A stretch of DNA of 64,000 nucleotides, taken from positions 124,001-188,000 of the forward strand of contig NZ_JAEFCB010000009.1 in the NCBI RefSeq assembly GCF_016405905.1. Reading direction: 5' to 3'. Positions 8,040 through 16,894 of this stretch are shown here, one piece after another. Position 1 is the stretch's first letter; every line of letters begins with the position of its first letter. The DNA comes from Variovorax sp. IB41. Lineage in GTDB: Bacteria; Pseudomonadota; Gammaproteobacteria; Burkholderiales; Burkholderiaceae_C. Made by a program: the position numbers and the translations under genes. The notes under the pieces are model-generated. The model was given only the letters and a program-made list of their open reading frames with translations. It did not search any database and was not told the DNA's origin.

Positions 8040-9062
8040 TCAGGCGAGCGCCGAGAGATGGCGCTTCGCCGCGGCGTCGATCAGGCGCAACGCTTCGTCG
8101 CCCAGCGCGACCGCGCCGGCACCGGCGTTCTCGATGGCCTGCTGGCGCACGCGCGCGCCGCAGAGCGCGACGGACACGGTGCCGCGCGCGACGGTCCACG
8201 CGATCATCATCTGGCCGAACGAGCAGCCGAGCTTTGCGCGCACGGGCTCGAGCTCTTCGAAGAAGGCCTTGAGCGTCGCGCGGTTGGCGGCGCTGAAGCG
8301 CGGGTTGCTCGCGCGCTGGTCGTCGCCCTTGAACTCGCGCTCGGGGTCGATCGGGCCGGCGAGGAGGCCGAGCGCCAGCGACGAGTAGCCGAGCACCGCG
8401 ACGTCGTGCTCGCTGCACAGCGGCGCGAGCGTCGTCTCGATCTCGCGGTCGACGAGGCTGTAGCGCTCCTGCGCCGCATCGACCGGGCCGTAGCGCAGGT
8501 ATTCGGCGAGCGTCTCGGGGCTCACGTTGCTCACGCCGATGGCGCGGATCTTTCCCTGCTTCTTCAACTCGAGCAGCGCGTCCATGGTCTCGGCCACGGG
8601 CGTGGTGCTGTCCTGCCAGTGCGTGATGTAGAGGTCGATGTAGTCCGTCTGCAGGCGCTTCAGGCTCTCTTCGCACTCGTGGAAGATCGACTCGCGCCCG
8701 AGAAAGCGGTACACCGGGTGGCCGTCTTCTTCGAAGAAGTGCGTTCCCTGTTGGGTGTGCCAGACGAGGCCGCATTTGGTGGCGATCACCGCGTCCTGCC
8801 GGCGCCCCTTGAGCGCGGTGCCCACGATGCTCTCGGAGCGGCCGAGGCCGTAGGCCGGCGCGGTGTCGATCAGGTTCACGCCCGCATCGAGCGAAGCCTG
8901 GATGGCGATGACGGCGGCCGCGTTGTCCCCGCCGCCCCACATCCAGCCGCCCATGGCCCAGGTACCCAGGCCGATGGCCGAGCATTCGATGCCCGAGGGG
9001 CCCAGCGTTGTCTTCTTCATCTGCGTCATCTGCGTCATCTGCGTCATCTGCACTTGGCTCAT
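8040..9062 (-). CDS. Aldo/keto reductase
   Basis: 340 residues. The AKR catalytic tetrad can be seen: Asp and Tyr in NLIDTAPAYG, Lys in VIATKCG and His in LYITHWQD. The family fold begins at KKTTLGPSGIE. Upstream of it the chain carries MSQVQ followed by three Met-Thr-Gln units, so four in-frame ATG codons lie between codon 6 and codon 15; the true start may be Met15 (9018-9020). The gene overlaps the end of the upstream permease gene by 4 bp and so belongs to the sugar-transport operon. It probably reduces or oxidises an aldehyde or sugar intermediate with NADPH; the substrate is unknown. Confidence 0.85.
   Translation of the reverse strand: MSQVQMTQMTQMTQMKKTTLGPSGIECSAIGLGTWAMGGWMWGGGDNAAAVIAIQASLDAGVNLIDTAPAYGLGRSESIVGTALKGRRQDAVIATKCGLVWHTQQGTHFFEEDGHPVYRFLGRESIFHECEESLKRLQTDYIDLYITHWQDSTTPVAETMDALLELKKQGKIRAIGVSNVSPETLAEYLRYGPVDAAQERYSLVDREIETTLAPLCSEHDVAVLGYSSLALGLLAGPIDPEREFKGDDQRASNPRFSAANRATLKAFFEELEPVRAKLGCSFGQMMIAWTVARGTVSVALCGARVRQQAIENAGAGAVALGDEALRLIDAAAKRHLSALA
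9018..9050 (-). repeat. 9-bp tandem repeat at the 5' end of the aldo/keto reductase gene
   Basis: Three full copies of the 9-bp unit catctgcgt plus a partial fourth. On the coding strand each unit reads ATG-ACG-CAG, so each copy adds Met-Thr-Gln and another possible start codon. Because the unit length is a multiple of three, copy-number change would alter the N-terminus without shifting frame. Confidence 0.9.
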
Positions 9063-10084
9063 CGCGTTTTCTTTCTCGTGTTCATGATGTGGTCGATGGT
9101 CACGGCCGCCAGCAGGATGAGACCCTTGATCACGTCCTGCCAGTAGGGCGAGACGTCCAGAAGGATCAGCGAGCTGGTCACCACCGAGAGGAGCGCCAGA
9201 CCCAGCACCGCGCCGAGCACCGTGCCCGAGCCGCCCTTCAGGCTCGCGCCGCCGATCACCGCGGCGGCGATCACGTTCAGCTCCATGCCCATGCCGAAGG
9301 TCGGCGTGGCGGCGCCGAAACGCGCCGTGTAGATCACGCCCGCAAGACCGGCCGAAGCCGAGCACAGCACCGTGACCCAGAACTTCACGCGTCCCACGCG
9401 AATGCCCGAATAGAGCGCCGCCTTCTCGTTGCTGCCCGTGTAGAACACGCGGCGCAAGAGGGTCGAGCGGCGCAGCACGAAGTCGCTCACCACCACGATC
9501 GCCAGGAAGATCAGGATGACCGCCGGAACGCCGAAGAGCGTGCCCTGCCCGATGAACTTGAACTCCGCCGGCAGCGAGAAGAGCGACTGCGGCGTGCCCT
9601 GCGTGAGCGCGAGGCACAGGCCCCGCACGATCACCATGAACGCCAGCGAGGCGATGAAGTGGTTGAGGCCGATGCGCGTGACGCAGCCGCCGATCATCGC
9701 GCCGATGAGCCCGCACATGCCGATCGCCACGAGGCTTGCGAGCCACGGGTCCACGCCCATCAGGAAGAGCTTGCCCGTCACCACCATCGCGAAGCACACC
9801 ACCGAGCCCACCGAAAGGTCGATGCCGCCGACGATCAAGAGGATCGTCATGCCCACCACCACGATGCCTTCGATGGAGAAGGACAAGAGCATCGCGCGCA
9901 CGTTGTCCCAGGTGAGGAAGTAGGGCGATGCGAAGCTCATCGCGATGCACAGCACCGCGATGATCAGCAGCAGCCCTGCTTCGCGCATGCTCGTGAGTTT
10001 GTTGGCGGGCTTCCCCGGATCGCCGCCGGACTGGCCGGTACGCCGTGGAGGGAGGCCCGCATCGAGTTGTGCCGGGTAGTTCAT
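9059..10084 (-). CDS. Ribose-type (RbsC/BPD_transp_2) sugar ABC transporter permease
   Basis: 341 residues from the ATG at 10082-10084. The protein is strongly hydrophobic with about eight to ten membrane segments and the typical RbsC stretches GGIDLSVGS, GLNHFIASL and NVIAAAVIGGASLKGG. It would form the inner-membrane channel of the importer together with the ATPase encoded immediately upstream. Its start overlaps the ATPase stop by 4 bp and its stop overlaps the aldo/keto reductase start, which indicates translational coupling along the operon. Confidence 0.9.
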   Translation of the reverse strand: MNYPAQLDAGLPPRRTGQSGGDPGKPANKLTSMREAGLLLIIAVLCIAMSFASPYFLTWDNVRAMLLSFSIEGIVVVGMTILLIVGGIDLSVGSVVCFAMVVTGKLFLMGVDPWLASLVAIGMCGLIGAMIGGCVTRIGLNHFIASLAFMVIVRGLCLALTQGTPQSLFSLPAEFKFIGQGTLFGVPAVILIFLAIVVVSDFVLRRSTLLRRVFYTGSNEKAALYSGIRVGRVKFWVTVLCSASAGLAGVIYTARFGAATPTFGMGMELNVIAAAVIGGASLKGGSGTVLGAVLGLALLSVVTSSLILLDVSPYWQDVIKGLILLAAVTIDHIMNTRKKTR

Positions 10085-11592
10085 GCTGTTTCCTGTTCGC
10101 AGAGTCCGGAAGCCAGCCGCAGCAGGGCCTCTTCCGTCATGTCGTTCGATTCGAGTTCGCCCGCGACCTGGCCGTCGCGGATCACCAATGCGCGGTCGCA
10201 CAGGCCAATGATTTCGGGCAGCTCCGACGAGATCACGATCACCCCCACGCCCTGGGTCGCGAGCTCGCGCAGGATGTGGTGGATCTCCGATTTCGCGCCC
10301 ACGTCGACGCCGCGCGTGGGCTCGTCCATCAGCAGCACCGACGGGTTGGTGGCCAAGAGCTTGGCGATGGCCACCTTCTGCTGGTTGCCGCCCGAGAGGC
10401 TGGAGACCTCGATGGCGACGCCGTCCGATTTCAGGTTCAGCTTGGCGCCGAGCGTCTTGGCGAGCTTGTGCTCGGCCGAGCGCTGCAAGAGGCCCCAGGC
10501 CGAGCTCACGCGGCCGAGCGCCATCGACGAGACGTTCTGCGCAATCGGGAGATCGAGGAACACGCCGGCCGCCTTGCGGTCTTCGCTCAGGTACGCGATG
10601 CCTTCGCGCAGCGCGTCGCTGTACTTGCGGATGGCGAGGGTCTTGCCGTTCAGGCGCACCGTGCCGCGCTTGGCAATGCGCAGGCCGCAGATGGTTTCCG
10701 CGAGCTCGCTGCGGCCGGCGCCCATGAGGCCGGCGATGCCGAGGATCTCGCCGCGCTTGAGCGTGAAAGAAACGCCATGCACGCGCTCGCCGTCGGCGAT
10801 GTCGGTCACTTCGAGCACGGGGCCGGAGGATTCGGCGACCGCTTGCTTGGGCGGGTAATAGTTGCCCATGTCGCGCCCGACCATGCGGCGCACCAGCTCG
10901 TCGGGCGTCAATTCGTGCAGCGGTCCGCAGTGCACGTTGCGCCCGTCGCGCAGCACGGTGACGCGGTCGCCGTGCGTGAAGATCTCGGCCATGCGATGGC
11001 TGATGTAGATGATGCCGATGCCCTGCGCCTTCAGGTCGTGCAGCACGCGGAACAGCGCCGCCGACTCGTTGTCGGTCAGCGCGGCCGTGGGCTCATCGAG
11101 GATCAGCACCTTGCAGTCGAGCGTGAGCGCCTTGGCGATCTCCACCAGCTGCTGGCTGGAGATGGAAAGGTCGCGCACCGGCATGGCGGGGTCGATGTCC
11201 TGCCCCAGGCGGTGCAGCACCTTGGCCGCGCGTTCGTTGAAGCTCGCGTAGTTCATCCACGCCGCCTTGCCGGCGTTGATCTCCGGCATGAAGATGTTCT
11301 CGGCCACGGTGGCATCGGCGCACAGCGCGATCTCCTGGTGCACGAGGCCGATGCCCAGGCGCATCGCGTGCGCCGGGCCGTTGATCACGACCTTCTGGCC
11401 GTTCAAGAGGATCTCGCCCTCGTCGGGGCGGTGGATGCCGTCGATGATGTTCATCAACGTCGACTTCCCCGCGCCGTTCTCGCCGCACAGGGCGTGGATC
11501 TCGCCCGCGTGCAGCGAGAAGTCCACGCCCGTGAGCGCGCGCGAAGCGCCGAAGCGCTTGCTGATCCCCTTCAGTTCGAGCAAGGCGCTCAC
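10081..11592 (-). CDS. Ribose-type (RbsA) sugar ABC transporter ATP-binding protein, two nucleotide-binding domains
   Basis: 503 residues from a GTG start (11590-11592) that overlaps the stop of the binding-protein gene as GTGA. The first domain has a full Walker A (GENGAGKST) and Walker B (LILDEPTAAL). The second has the weakened loop GLMGAGRSE in place of Walker A but keeps LSGGNQQK and LLMDEPTRGVD. This asymmetry is normal for the RbsA/XylG/LsrA family, where only one site hydrolyses ATP efficiently. It energises import of the operon's unknown sugar or polyol. Confidence 0.92.
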   Translation of the reverse strand: MSALLELKGISKRFGASRALTGVDFSLHAGEIHALCGENGAGKSTLMNIIDGIHRPDEGEILLNGQKVVINGPAHAMRLGIGLVHQEIALCADATVAENIFMPEINAGKAAWMNYASFNERAAKVLHRLGQDIDPAMPVRDLSISSQQLVEIAKALTLDCKVLILDEPTAALTDNESAALFRVLHDLKAQGIGIIYISHRMAEIFTHGDRVTVLRDGRNVHCGPLHELTPDELVRRMVGRDMGNYYPPKQAVAESSGPVLEVTDIADGERVHGVSFTLKRGEILGIAGLMGAGRSELAETICGLRIAKRGTVRLNGKTLAIRKYSDALREGIAYLSEDRKAAGVFLDLPIAQNVSSMALGRVSSAWGLLQRSAEHKLAKTLGAKLNLKSDGVAIEVSSLSGGNQQKVAIAKLLATNPSVLLMDEPTRGVDVGAKSEIHHILRELATQGVGVIVISSELPEIIGLCDRALVIRDGQVAGELESNDMTEEALLRLASGLCEQETA

Positions 11593-12635
11593 TCGCCGAT
11601 TCCCTTGGTGCCGCGGCGCGCGAGGTACTTGTCCCAGTAGAAGTCGTCGGCGTTGGCCTTGCTCACCACGGCCAGGCCGTTGTCCAGGAACGGCACGGCC
11701 ATCGGGTTGGTGCCGTTGCGCTTGGCGTCGTTCATCGGGTCGATGAGCGAGGGGTTCTTGGCCAGGAACAACATCATCATGCCCATGTAGCCCTGCATGC
11801 CCTGGTTCGGGTTGATGGCGCCGAACACGTCGCCGGACTTGATCATGTCCAGGATCTTGGCGTTGACGTCGCAGCACATCACCTTGATGTTCTTCTTGGT
11901 CTCGACCTTGGCCTGCGCCGCGCCGAGCGCCGAGTTGGCCTCGGGCATGAAGAGCGCGCCCAGGTTCGGGTTGGCTTGCGCGAGGCTCAGCACCGCCTGG
12001 TAGGCCTTGTTCGGGTCCTGGTTGCTGGCGGCGCGGCCCACCAGCTTCATGCCCGTGTGCTTGGTCTTCATGCGGTTCACGAAGGCGGCGATGCGGCGGT
12101 CGTGGTTGTCCTGGCCCGGGTTCTCCAGCACGGCGTATTCGCCCTTGCCGTTGAGCGATGCGGCGATGGCGTCGGCCGCCTGCGTGCCTTCGCGGTCGTT
12201 GTCGGAGGTGACGAACGAGGTGCGCTTCGAATTGGGCGAATCGGCCGCGAAGGTGACCACCGGGATGCCCATCGCCGCGGCGCGGTTGATCGGCTCGATG
12301 AAGGGGTCCGGGTTCATCGGGTGCAGCAGGATGCCCGCGGGCTTGCGCGCCAGTTCCTGCTCGAACGACGCGAGCTGCTTGTTCACGTCGTACTCGGGCG
12401 TGCCGGTGTAGCGCGTCTTCACGCCCAGCGTGCGGCCGAGCTGCTTCATCATTTCGTAGACCGGAAACCAGTACTCCACGCCGGAGACCATCACGTTCAT
12501 CACGTAGACGTCGCTGGCATTGCCGCGCAGACCCGTGCCTGCGGCAGGGGCAGCTGCTTGCTGTTGCGCGAACGCGCTCGCACCCGCCAAGCCGATACCG
12601 GCGGCGGCTGCGGACTTCAGGAAATTACGCCTCAT
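11589..12635 (-). CDS. Ribose-type (RbsB-like) sugar ABC transporter substrate-binding protein with Tat-like signal
   Basis: 348 residues; start at the ATG 12633-12635 with GAGGAG upstream. The signal begins MRRNFLKSA, a twin-arginine motif, followed by a hydrophobic stretch ending ASAFA, so export through Tat is likely. The mature protein fits the Peripla_BP_4 family (VVTFAADSPNSKR, TSDNDREG). It is the first gene of the leftward operon, and its promoter region faces the FGGY kinase gene. The ligand is probably the same sugar or polyol that the kinase phosphorylates. Confidence 0.88.
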   Translation of the reverse strand: MRRNFLKSAAAAGIGLAGASAFAQQQAAAPAAGTGLRGNASDVYVMNVMVSGVEYWFPVYEMMKQLGRTLGVKTRYTGTPEYDVNKQLASFEQELARKPAGILLHPMNPDPFIEPINRAAAMGIPVVTFAADSPNSKRTSFVTSDNDREGTQAADAIAASLNGKGEYAVLENPGQDNHDRRIAAFVNRMKTKHTGMKLVGRAASNQDPNKAYQAVLSLAQANPNLGALFMPEANSALGAAQAKVETKKNIKVMCCDVNAKILDMIKSGDVFGAINPNQGMQGYMGMMMLFLAKNPSLIDPMNDAKRNGTNPMAVPFLDNGLAVVSKANADDFYWDKYLARRGTKGIGE

Positions 12636-12704
12636 TCTTTGTCTCCTCACGTTGACTGGCAGAGCTTGCGACTTGCTTTTTCGAGCAGGTCTTTGGAACC
12701 TCAA

Positions 12705-12816
12705 TGTCACATCAGTTGTTATGACAGGCTAGAATGTAATCCCGGCCCGATTGGGTGGAGTACTAGGGGAAACGCTACTGGCGATGTGCTTTTATTCCGC
12801 CGAAGCTGTTATGACA
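12705..12816. promoter_or_regulatory. Repeated element in the divergent sugar-locus promoter
   Basis: The 181-bp region between the binding-protein gene and the kinase gene contains TGTTATGACA twice as a perfect direct repeat (12717-12726 and 12807-12816, 90 bp apart). The first copy is also the right part of a TGTCA-N12-TGACA dyad (12705-12726). The second copy ends on the first base of the kinase ATG. Two copies at both ends of a divergent promoter are what a locus regulator such as the nearby GntR/UTRA protein would use; the assignment is inference. Confidence 0.5.
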
Positions 12817-14363
12817 TGATGCCAAACATACTGATCGGCGTGGACATGGGCTCGAGCAGCCTGAAAGCCCTGGCCCTCGAAGCCGGAAGCGGCCGCGCCG
12901 TGGCCCTGTCCCGCATGCCTTTGCCGCACGACCGGCTCGCCGGCGGCGGCTGCGAAGTGCGCGCCGCGGCCATCCGCGCCGCGCTCACCCACGTGCTGCG
13001 CGACGTGGCCCACCAGCTCGGGCCGCGCGCCGCAGAAGTCCGCGCCATGGCCTGCACCGGCCACGGCGCCGGCCTCTACGCACTCGATGCGAACAACGAA
13101 CTTGTCGGCGGCCGCGCCGTCGCCTCCACCGACCAGCGCGCCGATGCCCGCGCACGGACATTGGCCAAAAGCCAGGGCGCGCGGCTCTTCGAGGACGTGG
13201 GCTGCGGCCCGTGGCCCGGCCAGCCGACGGTGATCGCCGCCGAGCTGCTGGGCGCCGATGCCGTGCAGCGCGGCGAGTTGCGCCGCCTCCTCTTCGCGAA
13301 GGACTACCTGGGCTTCCTGCTGACCGGCGAGATCGCCACCGACGCGAGCGATGCGAGCACCGCCGGCCTCGTGTCGCTCGCCGCGGGCGGCTGGTCGCAG
13401 ATCGCCTTCGACGCCTCGGGCCTCACGGACCTGGGCGCGCGCAACTTCGGCCCGCTCCTGCCGAGCGGCACGGTGCTCGGCAAGTTGCGCGCCGCCGAGG
13501 CCGCGCTGTGCGGCCTGCCCGCCGGCATTCCGGTCGCGATGGGCGCCATCGACCTGCTCGCCTCGATGACGGCGATCTGCGCCGAAGGCCGCGGCCGCGC
13601 GGTGCAGGTGTTCGGCACGTGGTGCGTGAACGCGGTCATCGGGCCGGTGCTCGCGCCCAAGCCCGCCGTCGCCTCCATCGTGAATTTCGGCCGCACGCAC
13701 GAGCGGCTCTACATGGAGAACAGCCCGTCGTCGATGGCCAACATCGCGTGGCTCGCCGGGGTGCTCGCGCTGCCCGATGCGCGCGCGGTGGTCGACCTCG
13801 CGATGACGGTGCCGCTCGGCGCCAACGGCCTGCGCTTCGCGCCCTTCATCAACGGCGGCGGTGGCGTGACGGCGGGCTTCGTGGGCCTGAAGAGCCACCA
13901 CACCCGCGCCGACATGGCCCGCGCCGTGGTCGACGCCGTGGCGGCGCTGCATGTGCGCCAGACGGCGCGCCTGGCAGCCGGCGGCCTCGCGGTTTCCGCA
14001 TCGACCGTGCTGGGCGGCGGCGCGAGCGATGCGCGCCTCGTGCGCCTCCTAGCCTCGCTCCTGGGCCGCCCGGTCGAACGCTGCGCCGACGACGAGACCG
14101 GCGCGCGCGGCGCCGCGCTCTACGCGGCCCTGTCGCAGGGCCTGGACGACGCGGCCGAAGGCAGCGCGCTGCTCGCGCCGTGCGACCTCATCGAACCCGA
14201 TGCAAGGGACGCACGCGCCCATGCGGATTTCAACGCCGATTTCAACGAACTGATCGACAGCATGTCACCTGTATTCACCCACATCGCGGGCGGTGCGCAG
14301 AGCGCCGCACGGCCGCCCGAAGGCGCTCGCACCGCAGCGCGCAGCGCGGAGGTTTCTCCATGA
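12816..14363 (+). CDS. FGGY-family carbohydrate kinase
   Basis: 515 residues. The N-terminal ATPase-fold loop GVDMGSSSLKALAL and the C-terminal nucleotide site LGGGASDARLVRLLASLLG mark an FGGY kinase (xylulokinase, glycerol kinase, EryA and LsrK relatives), which transfers phosphate from ATP to a sugar or polyol in the cytosol. The start is one of two adjacent ATG codons (12816 or 12819); neither has a clear Shine-Dalgarno site. Its stop overlaps the start of the GlpD-like gene as ATGA. With that dehydrogenase and the divergent importer it should open the degradation pathway; the substrate is unknown. Confidence 0.88.
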   Translation: MMPNILIGVDMGSSSLKALALEAGSGRAVALSRMPLPHDRLAGGGCEVRAAAIRAALTHVLRDVAHQLGPRAAEVRAMACTGHGAGLYALDANNELVGGRAVASTDQRADARARTLAKSQGARLFEDVGCGPWPGQPTVIAAELLGADAVQRGELRRLLFAKDYLGFLLTGEIATDASDASTAGLVSLAAGGWSQIAFDASGLTDLGARNFGPLLPSGTVLGKLRAAEAALCGLPAGIPVAMGAIDLLASMTAICAEGRGRAVQVFGTWCVNAVIGPVLAPKPAVASIVNFGRTHERLYMENSPSSMANIAWLAGVLALPDARAVVDLAMTVPLGANGLRFAPFINGGGGVTAGFVGLKSHHTRADMARAVVDAVAALHVRQTARLAAGGLAVSASTVLGGGASDARLVRLLASLLGRPVERCADDETGARGAALYAALSQGLDDAAEGSALLAPCDLIEPDARDARAHADFNADFNELIDSMSPVFTHIAGGAQSAARPPEGARTAARSAEVSP

Positions 14364-16120
14364 GCGCATGGCAACTTCCCTTCGTGCGTCCGGCTTCGTT
14401 GGCGGACCGCCATTTTTCGACCGTGATCGTCGGTGCCGGCATCAACGGCGTCGGCGTGTTCCGTGATCTTTCACTGCAGCGCGTCGACTGCCTCATCGTC
14501 GACAAGGGCGACTTCGGCGCGGGCGCCAGCAGCGCGCCTTCGCGCATGATCCACGGCGGCCTGCGCTACCTGGAGAACGGCAGCTTCTCGCTCGTGGCGG
14601 AGGCCACGCGCGAGCGCAACCTGTTGCTGCGCAACGCGCCGCACCTCGTGCGCCCGCTCAAGACGGTGGTGCCGCTCGCGAACTTCTTCGGCGGCCTCAT
14701 GAGCAGCGCGCTCAAGTTCTTCGGCCGCACGCCGCCGCAGCGCACGCGCGGCCTCCTGGCGGTAGCGCTGGGCCTGCGGCTCTACGACATCCTGGGCCGG
14801 CGCCAGCGCGTGATGCCGGGGCACCGCATCAGCCGCGTCCCGACCAACGACCGCGGCCTCTTCCGCGCGGCGATCCGCTGGACCGCGACCTTCTTCGATG
14901 CGTGGATCAGCCATCCCGAGTGGCTCATCCTCGAACTCATCGGCGACGCCTGCCGCGACCAGCCGCGGTCGGCCGCTGCCAACTACTGCCGCGTGATGGG
15001 CTGTGCGGGCAACATCCTCACACTGCGCGACGAACTCACCGGCGCACTGGTGCGCGTGACGGCCGACACCGTGGTGAACGCCACCGGCGCGTGGCTGGAC
15101 CGCAGCGCCGCGGTGCTCGGCGGCGCGGGCCCGCGCGTGATGGGCACCAAGGGCTCGCACCTCGTGCTCGACCACCCCGCGCTGCGCGATGCGCTGGACG
15201 GCCGCATGGCGTATTTCGAGGCGGTCGACGGGCGCGTGTGCATCGTCTATCCGTTCCTCGATCGCGTGCTCGTGGGCTCGACCGACATCCCGGTGGAAGA
15301 CCCCGACCAGATCGTCACCGAGCCCGCCGAGGTCGACTACCTCATCGACGTGCTGCGCGAGGTGTTCCCCAACATGGCCTTCGGCCGCGACAACGTGGTC
15401 TACACCTACGTCGGCGTGCGGCCGCTCGCGCGCTCCGACGCCGACAAGCCGGGCCAGATTTCGCGCGACCACTCGGTGGTGATCGATCCGCCGAACGCGA
15501 CGCGCGACATTCCCATCGTCGGTCTCGTGGGCGGCAAGTGGACCACCTTCCGCTCGCTCGCCGAAGAGGCGACCACCGAGGTGCTGCAGCTCTTGGGGCG
15601 TTCGCGCACCGCATCGACCGAGCTGCTGCCCATCGGCGGCGGCGCAGACCTGCCGGTCGATGCGGCCGCGACCGAGCGCTTCATCGAGAAGATGACGGCA
15701 TCGGGCATGGGCCGCACGCGCGCGCTCACGCTGCTCGCGCGCTACGGCTCCAAGGCGCTGCCCCTCGCGCAGCGCCTCGTGGCTTCGGGCGACGTGCCGC
15801 TGCAACACGCGCCTGATTACTCTGCCGCCGAGCTCTCGTACCTGTGCCTGGAAACCGGGGTGGTGCACCTGGACGACCTCGTCATCCGCCGCACGCTGCT
15901 GGCGATTCGCGGCCTCGTCACCGATGCCGCGCTCGCCGAAATCTCGGGCATCGCCGCCGAGGCGCTGGGCTGGGACGCAGACCGCGCGCACAAGGAACTG
16001 AGCGCCTGCGCGACCGCCCTGCGCGAGCGCCACAACGTGCGCCTGCAGGCCGTGGCGCCCGACGTGGAACCCTCATTCGATGCATCATTGATGGCCAGCT
16101 CCGCCCTCGGCCAGTCCTAA
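14360..16120 (+). CDS. GlpD-like FAD-dependent glycerol-3-phosphate (polyol-phosphate) dehydrogenase
   Basis: 586 residues from the ATG at 14360, which overlaps the kinase stop. The FAD Rossmann motif is GAGINGVG near residue 27; the Dao-type catalytic domain follows with GGLRYLENG and GGKWTTFRSLAEEA, and a GlpA/D C-terminal helical domain completes the usual length. GlpD proteins oxidise glycerol-3-phosphate at the membrane and pass electrons to quinone; close relatives such as EryB act on longer polyol phosphates. Being encoded with an FGGY kinase, an aldolase and a sugar importer favours a polyol phosphate over plain glycerol-3-phosphate, but this is inferred from context. Confidence 0.87.
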   Translation: MSAWQLPFVRPASLADRHFSTVIVGAGINGVGVFRDLSLQRVDCLIVDKGDFGAGASSAPSRMIHGGLRYLENGSFSLVAEATRERNLLLRNAPHLVRPLKTVVPLANFFGGLMSSALKFFGRTPPQRTRGLLAVALGLRLYDILGRRQRVMPGHRISRVPTNDRGLFRAAIRWTATFFDAWISHPEWLILELIGDACRDQPRSAAANYCRVMGCAGNILTLRDELTGALVRVTADTVVNATGAWLDRSAAVLGGAGPRVMGTKGSHLVLDHPALRDALDGRMAYFEAVDGRVCIVYPFLDRVLVGSTDIPVEDPDQIVTEPAEVDYLIDVLREVFPNMAFGRDNVVYTYVGVRPLARSDADKPGQISRDHSVVIDPPNATRDIPIVGLVGGKWTTFRSLAEEATTEVLQLLGRSRTASTELLPIGGGADLPVDAAATERFIEKMTASGMGRTRALTLLARYGSKALPLAQRLVASGDVPLQHAPDYSAAELSYLCLETGVVHLDDLVIRRTLLAIRGLVTDAALAEISGIAAEALGWDADRAHKELSACATALRERHNVRLQAVAPDVEPSFDASLMASSALGQS

Positions 16121-16143
16121 AAGTGAACAGTCCCAACGACAAC

Positions 16144-16884
16144 ATGTCGACCGTGCTCGACCGCAACTCCGAGTCCCCGCTGTGGGCCCAGTTCCGCGAT
16201 GCGATCCGCCTGCAGATCCTGCAGGGCGTGCTGCCCATCGGCGCCAAGCTGCCGTCCGAAGCCGAGCTGGGCGACCAGTTCGGCATCTCGCGCATCGTGG
16301 TGCGCGAGGCCCTGGCCGACCTGGTGCGCAACAACCTCATCTACAAGATCAAGGGCCGCGGCGCGTTCGTCTCGGCGCGCGAGCGCGACGAGGATTTCGT
16401 CTCCACCGTGCTCGGTTTCTCCGACGAAATGGAACGCAAGGGCCGCTCGGTGCGCACGCAGATCCTCACGCAGGAACTGCGCGCGCCCACCGAACAGGAA
16501 GCCGCGTCGCTGGGGCTCACCGAGCCCGAGGCACTGGTCGTGGCGCTCAAGCGCCTTCGCAGTGTCGATGGCGAACTGCGCCTCCTGGTCGAGACGGTGG
16601 TGCCCGCGGACCTCGCGCCCGGGCTGCACCGCACGCGGCTGGATGACCGCTCGCTCTACGACGTGCTGCGCCGCCAGTACGGCCTGCGCCTGGTGCGCGC
16701 CGAGCGCTGGATCGATGCGGTGCTGCCCGATGCCGCGACCTGCAAGCTGCTCGACCTGCCGCAGCCCGAGCCGCTCCTGCGCATCGAGTCGATCGCCTAC
16801 GGCGCGAACGGCCGGCCGCTGGAGCACTACCGCGCGCTGCACCGCTGCAAGGAAAGCCGCCTGCACGTGCAGACGACGACCTGA
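16144..16884 (+). CDS. GntR-family transcriptional regulator with UTRA ligand domain
   Basis: 246 residues from the ATG at 16144; a GTG at 16123, two bases after the upstream stop, would add seven residues and couple translation more tightly. Residues about 12-75 form the GntR winged helix-turn-helix (LPSEAELGDQFGISRIVVREAL), and about 95-240 form the UTRA (HutC-like) effector domain. It is the third gene of the rightward operon and the only regulator in the sugar locus, so it most likely represses the divergent promoter until bound by a phosphorylated intermediate. Confidence 0.88.
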   Translation: MSTVLDRNSESPLWAQFRDAIRLQILQGVLPIGAKLPSEAELGDQFGISRIVVREALADLVRNNLIYKIKGRGAFVSARERDEDFVSTVLGFSDEMERKGRSVRTQILTQELRAPTEQEAASLGLTEPEALVVALKRLRSVDGELRLLVETVVPADLAPGLHRTRLDDRSLYDVLRRQYGLRLVRAERWIDAVLPDAATCKLLDLPQPEPLLRIESIAYGANGRPLEHYRALHRCKESRLHVQTTT

Positions 16885-16894
16885 GGTTTCTGCG

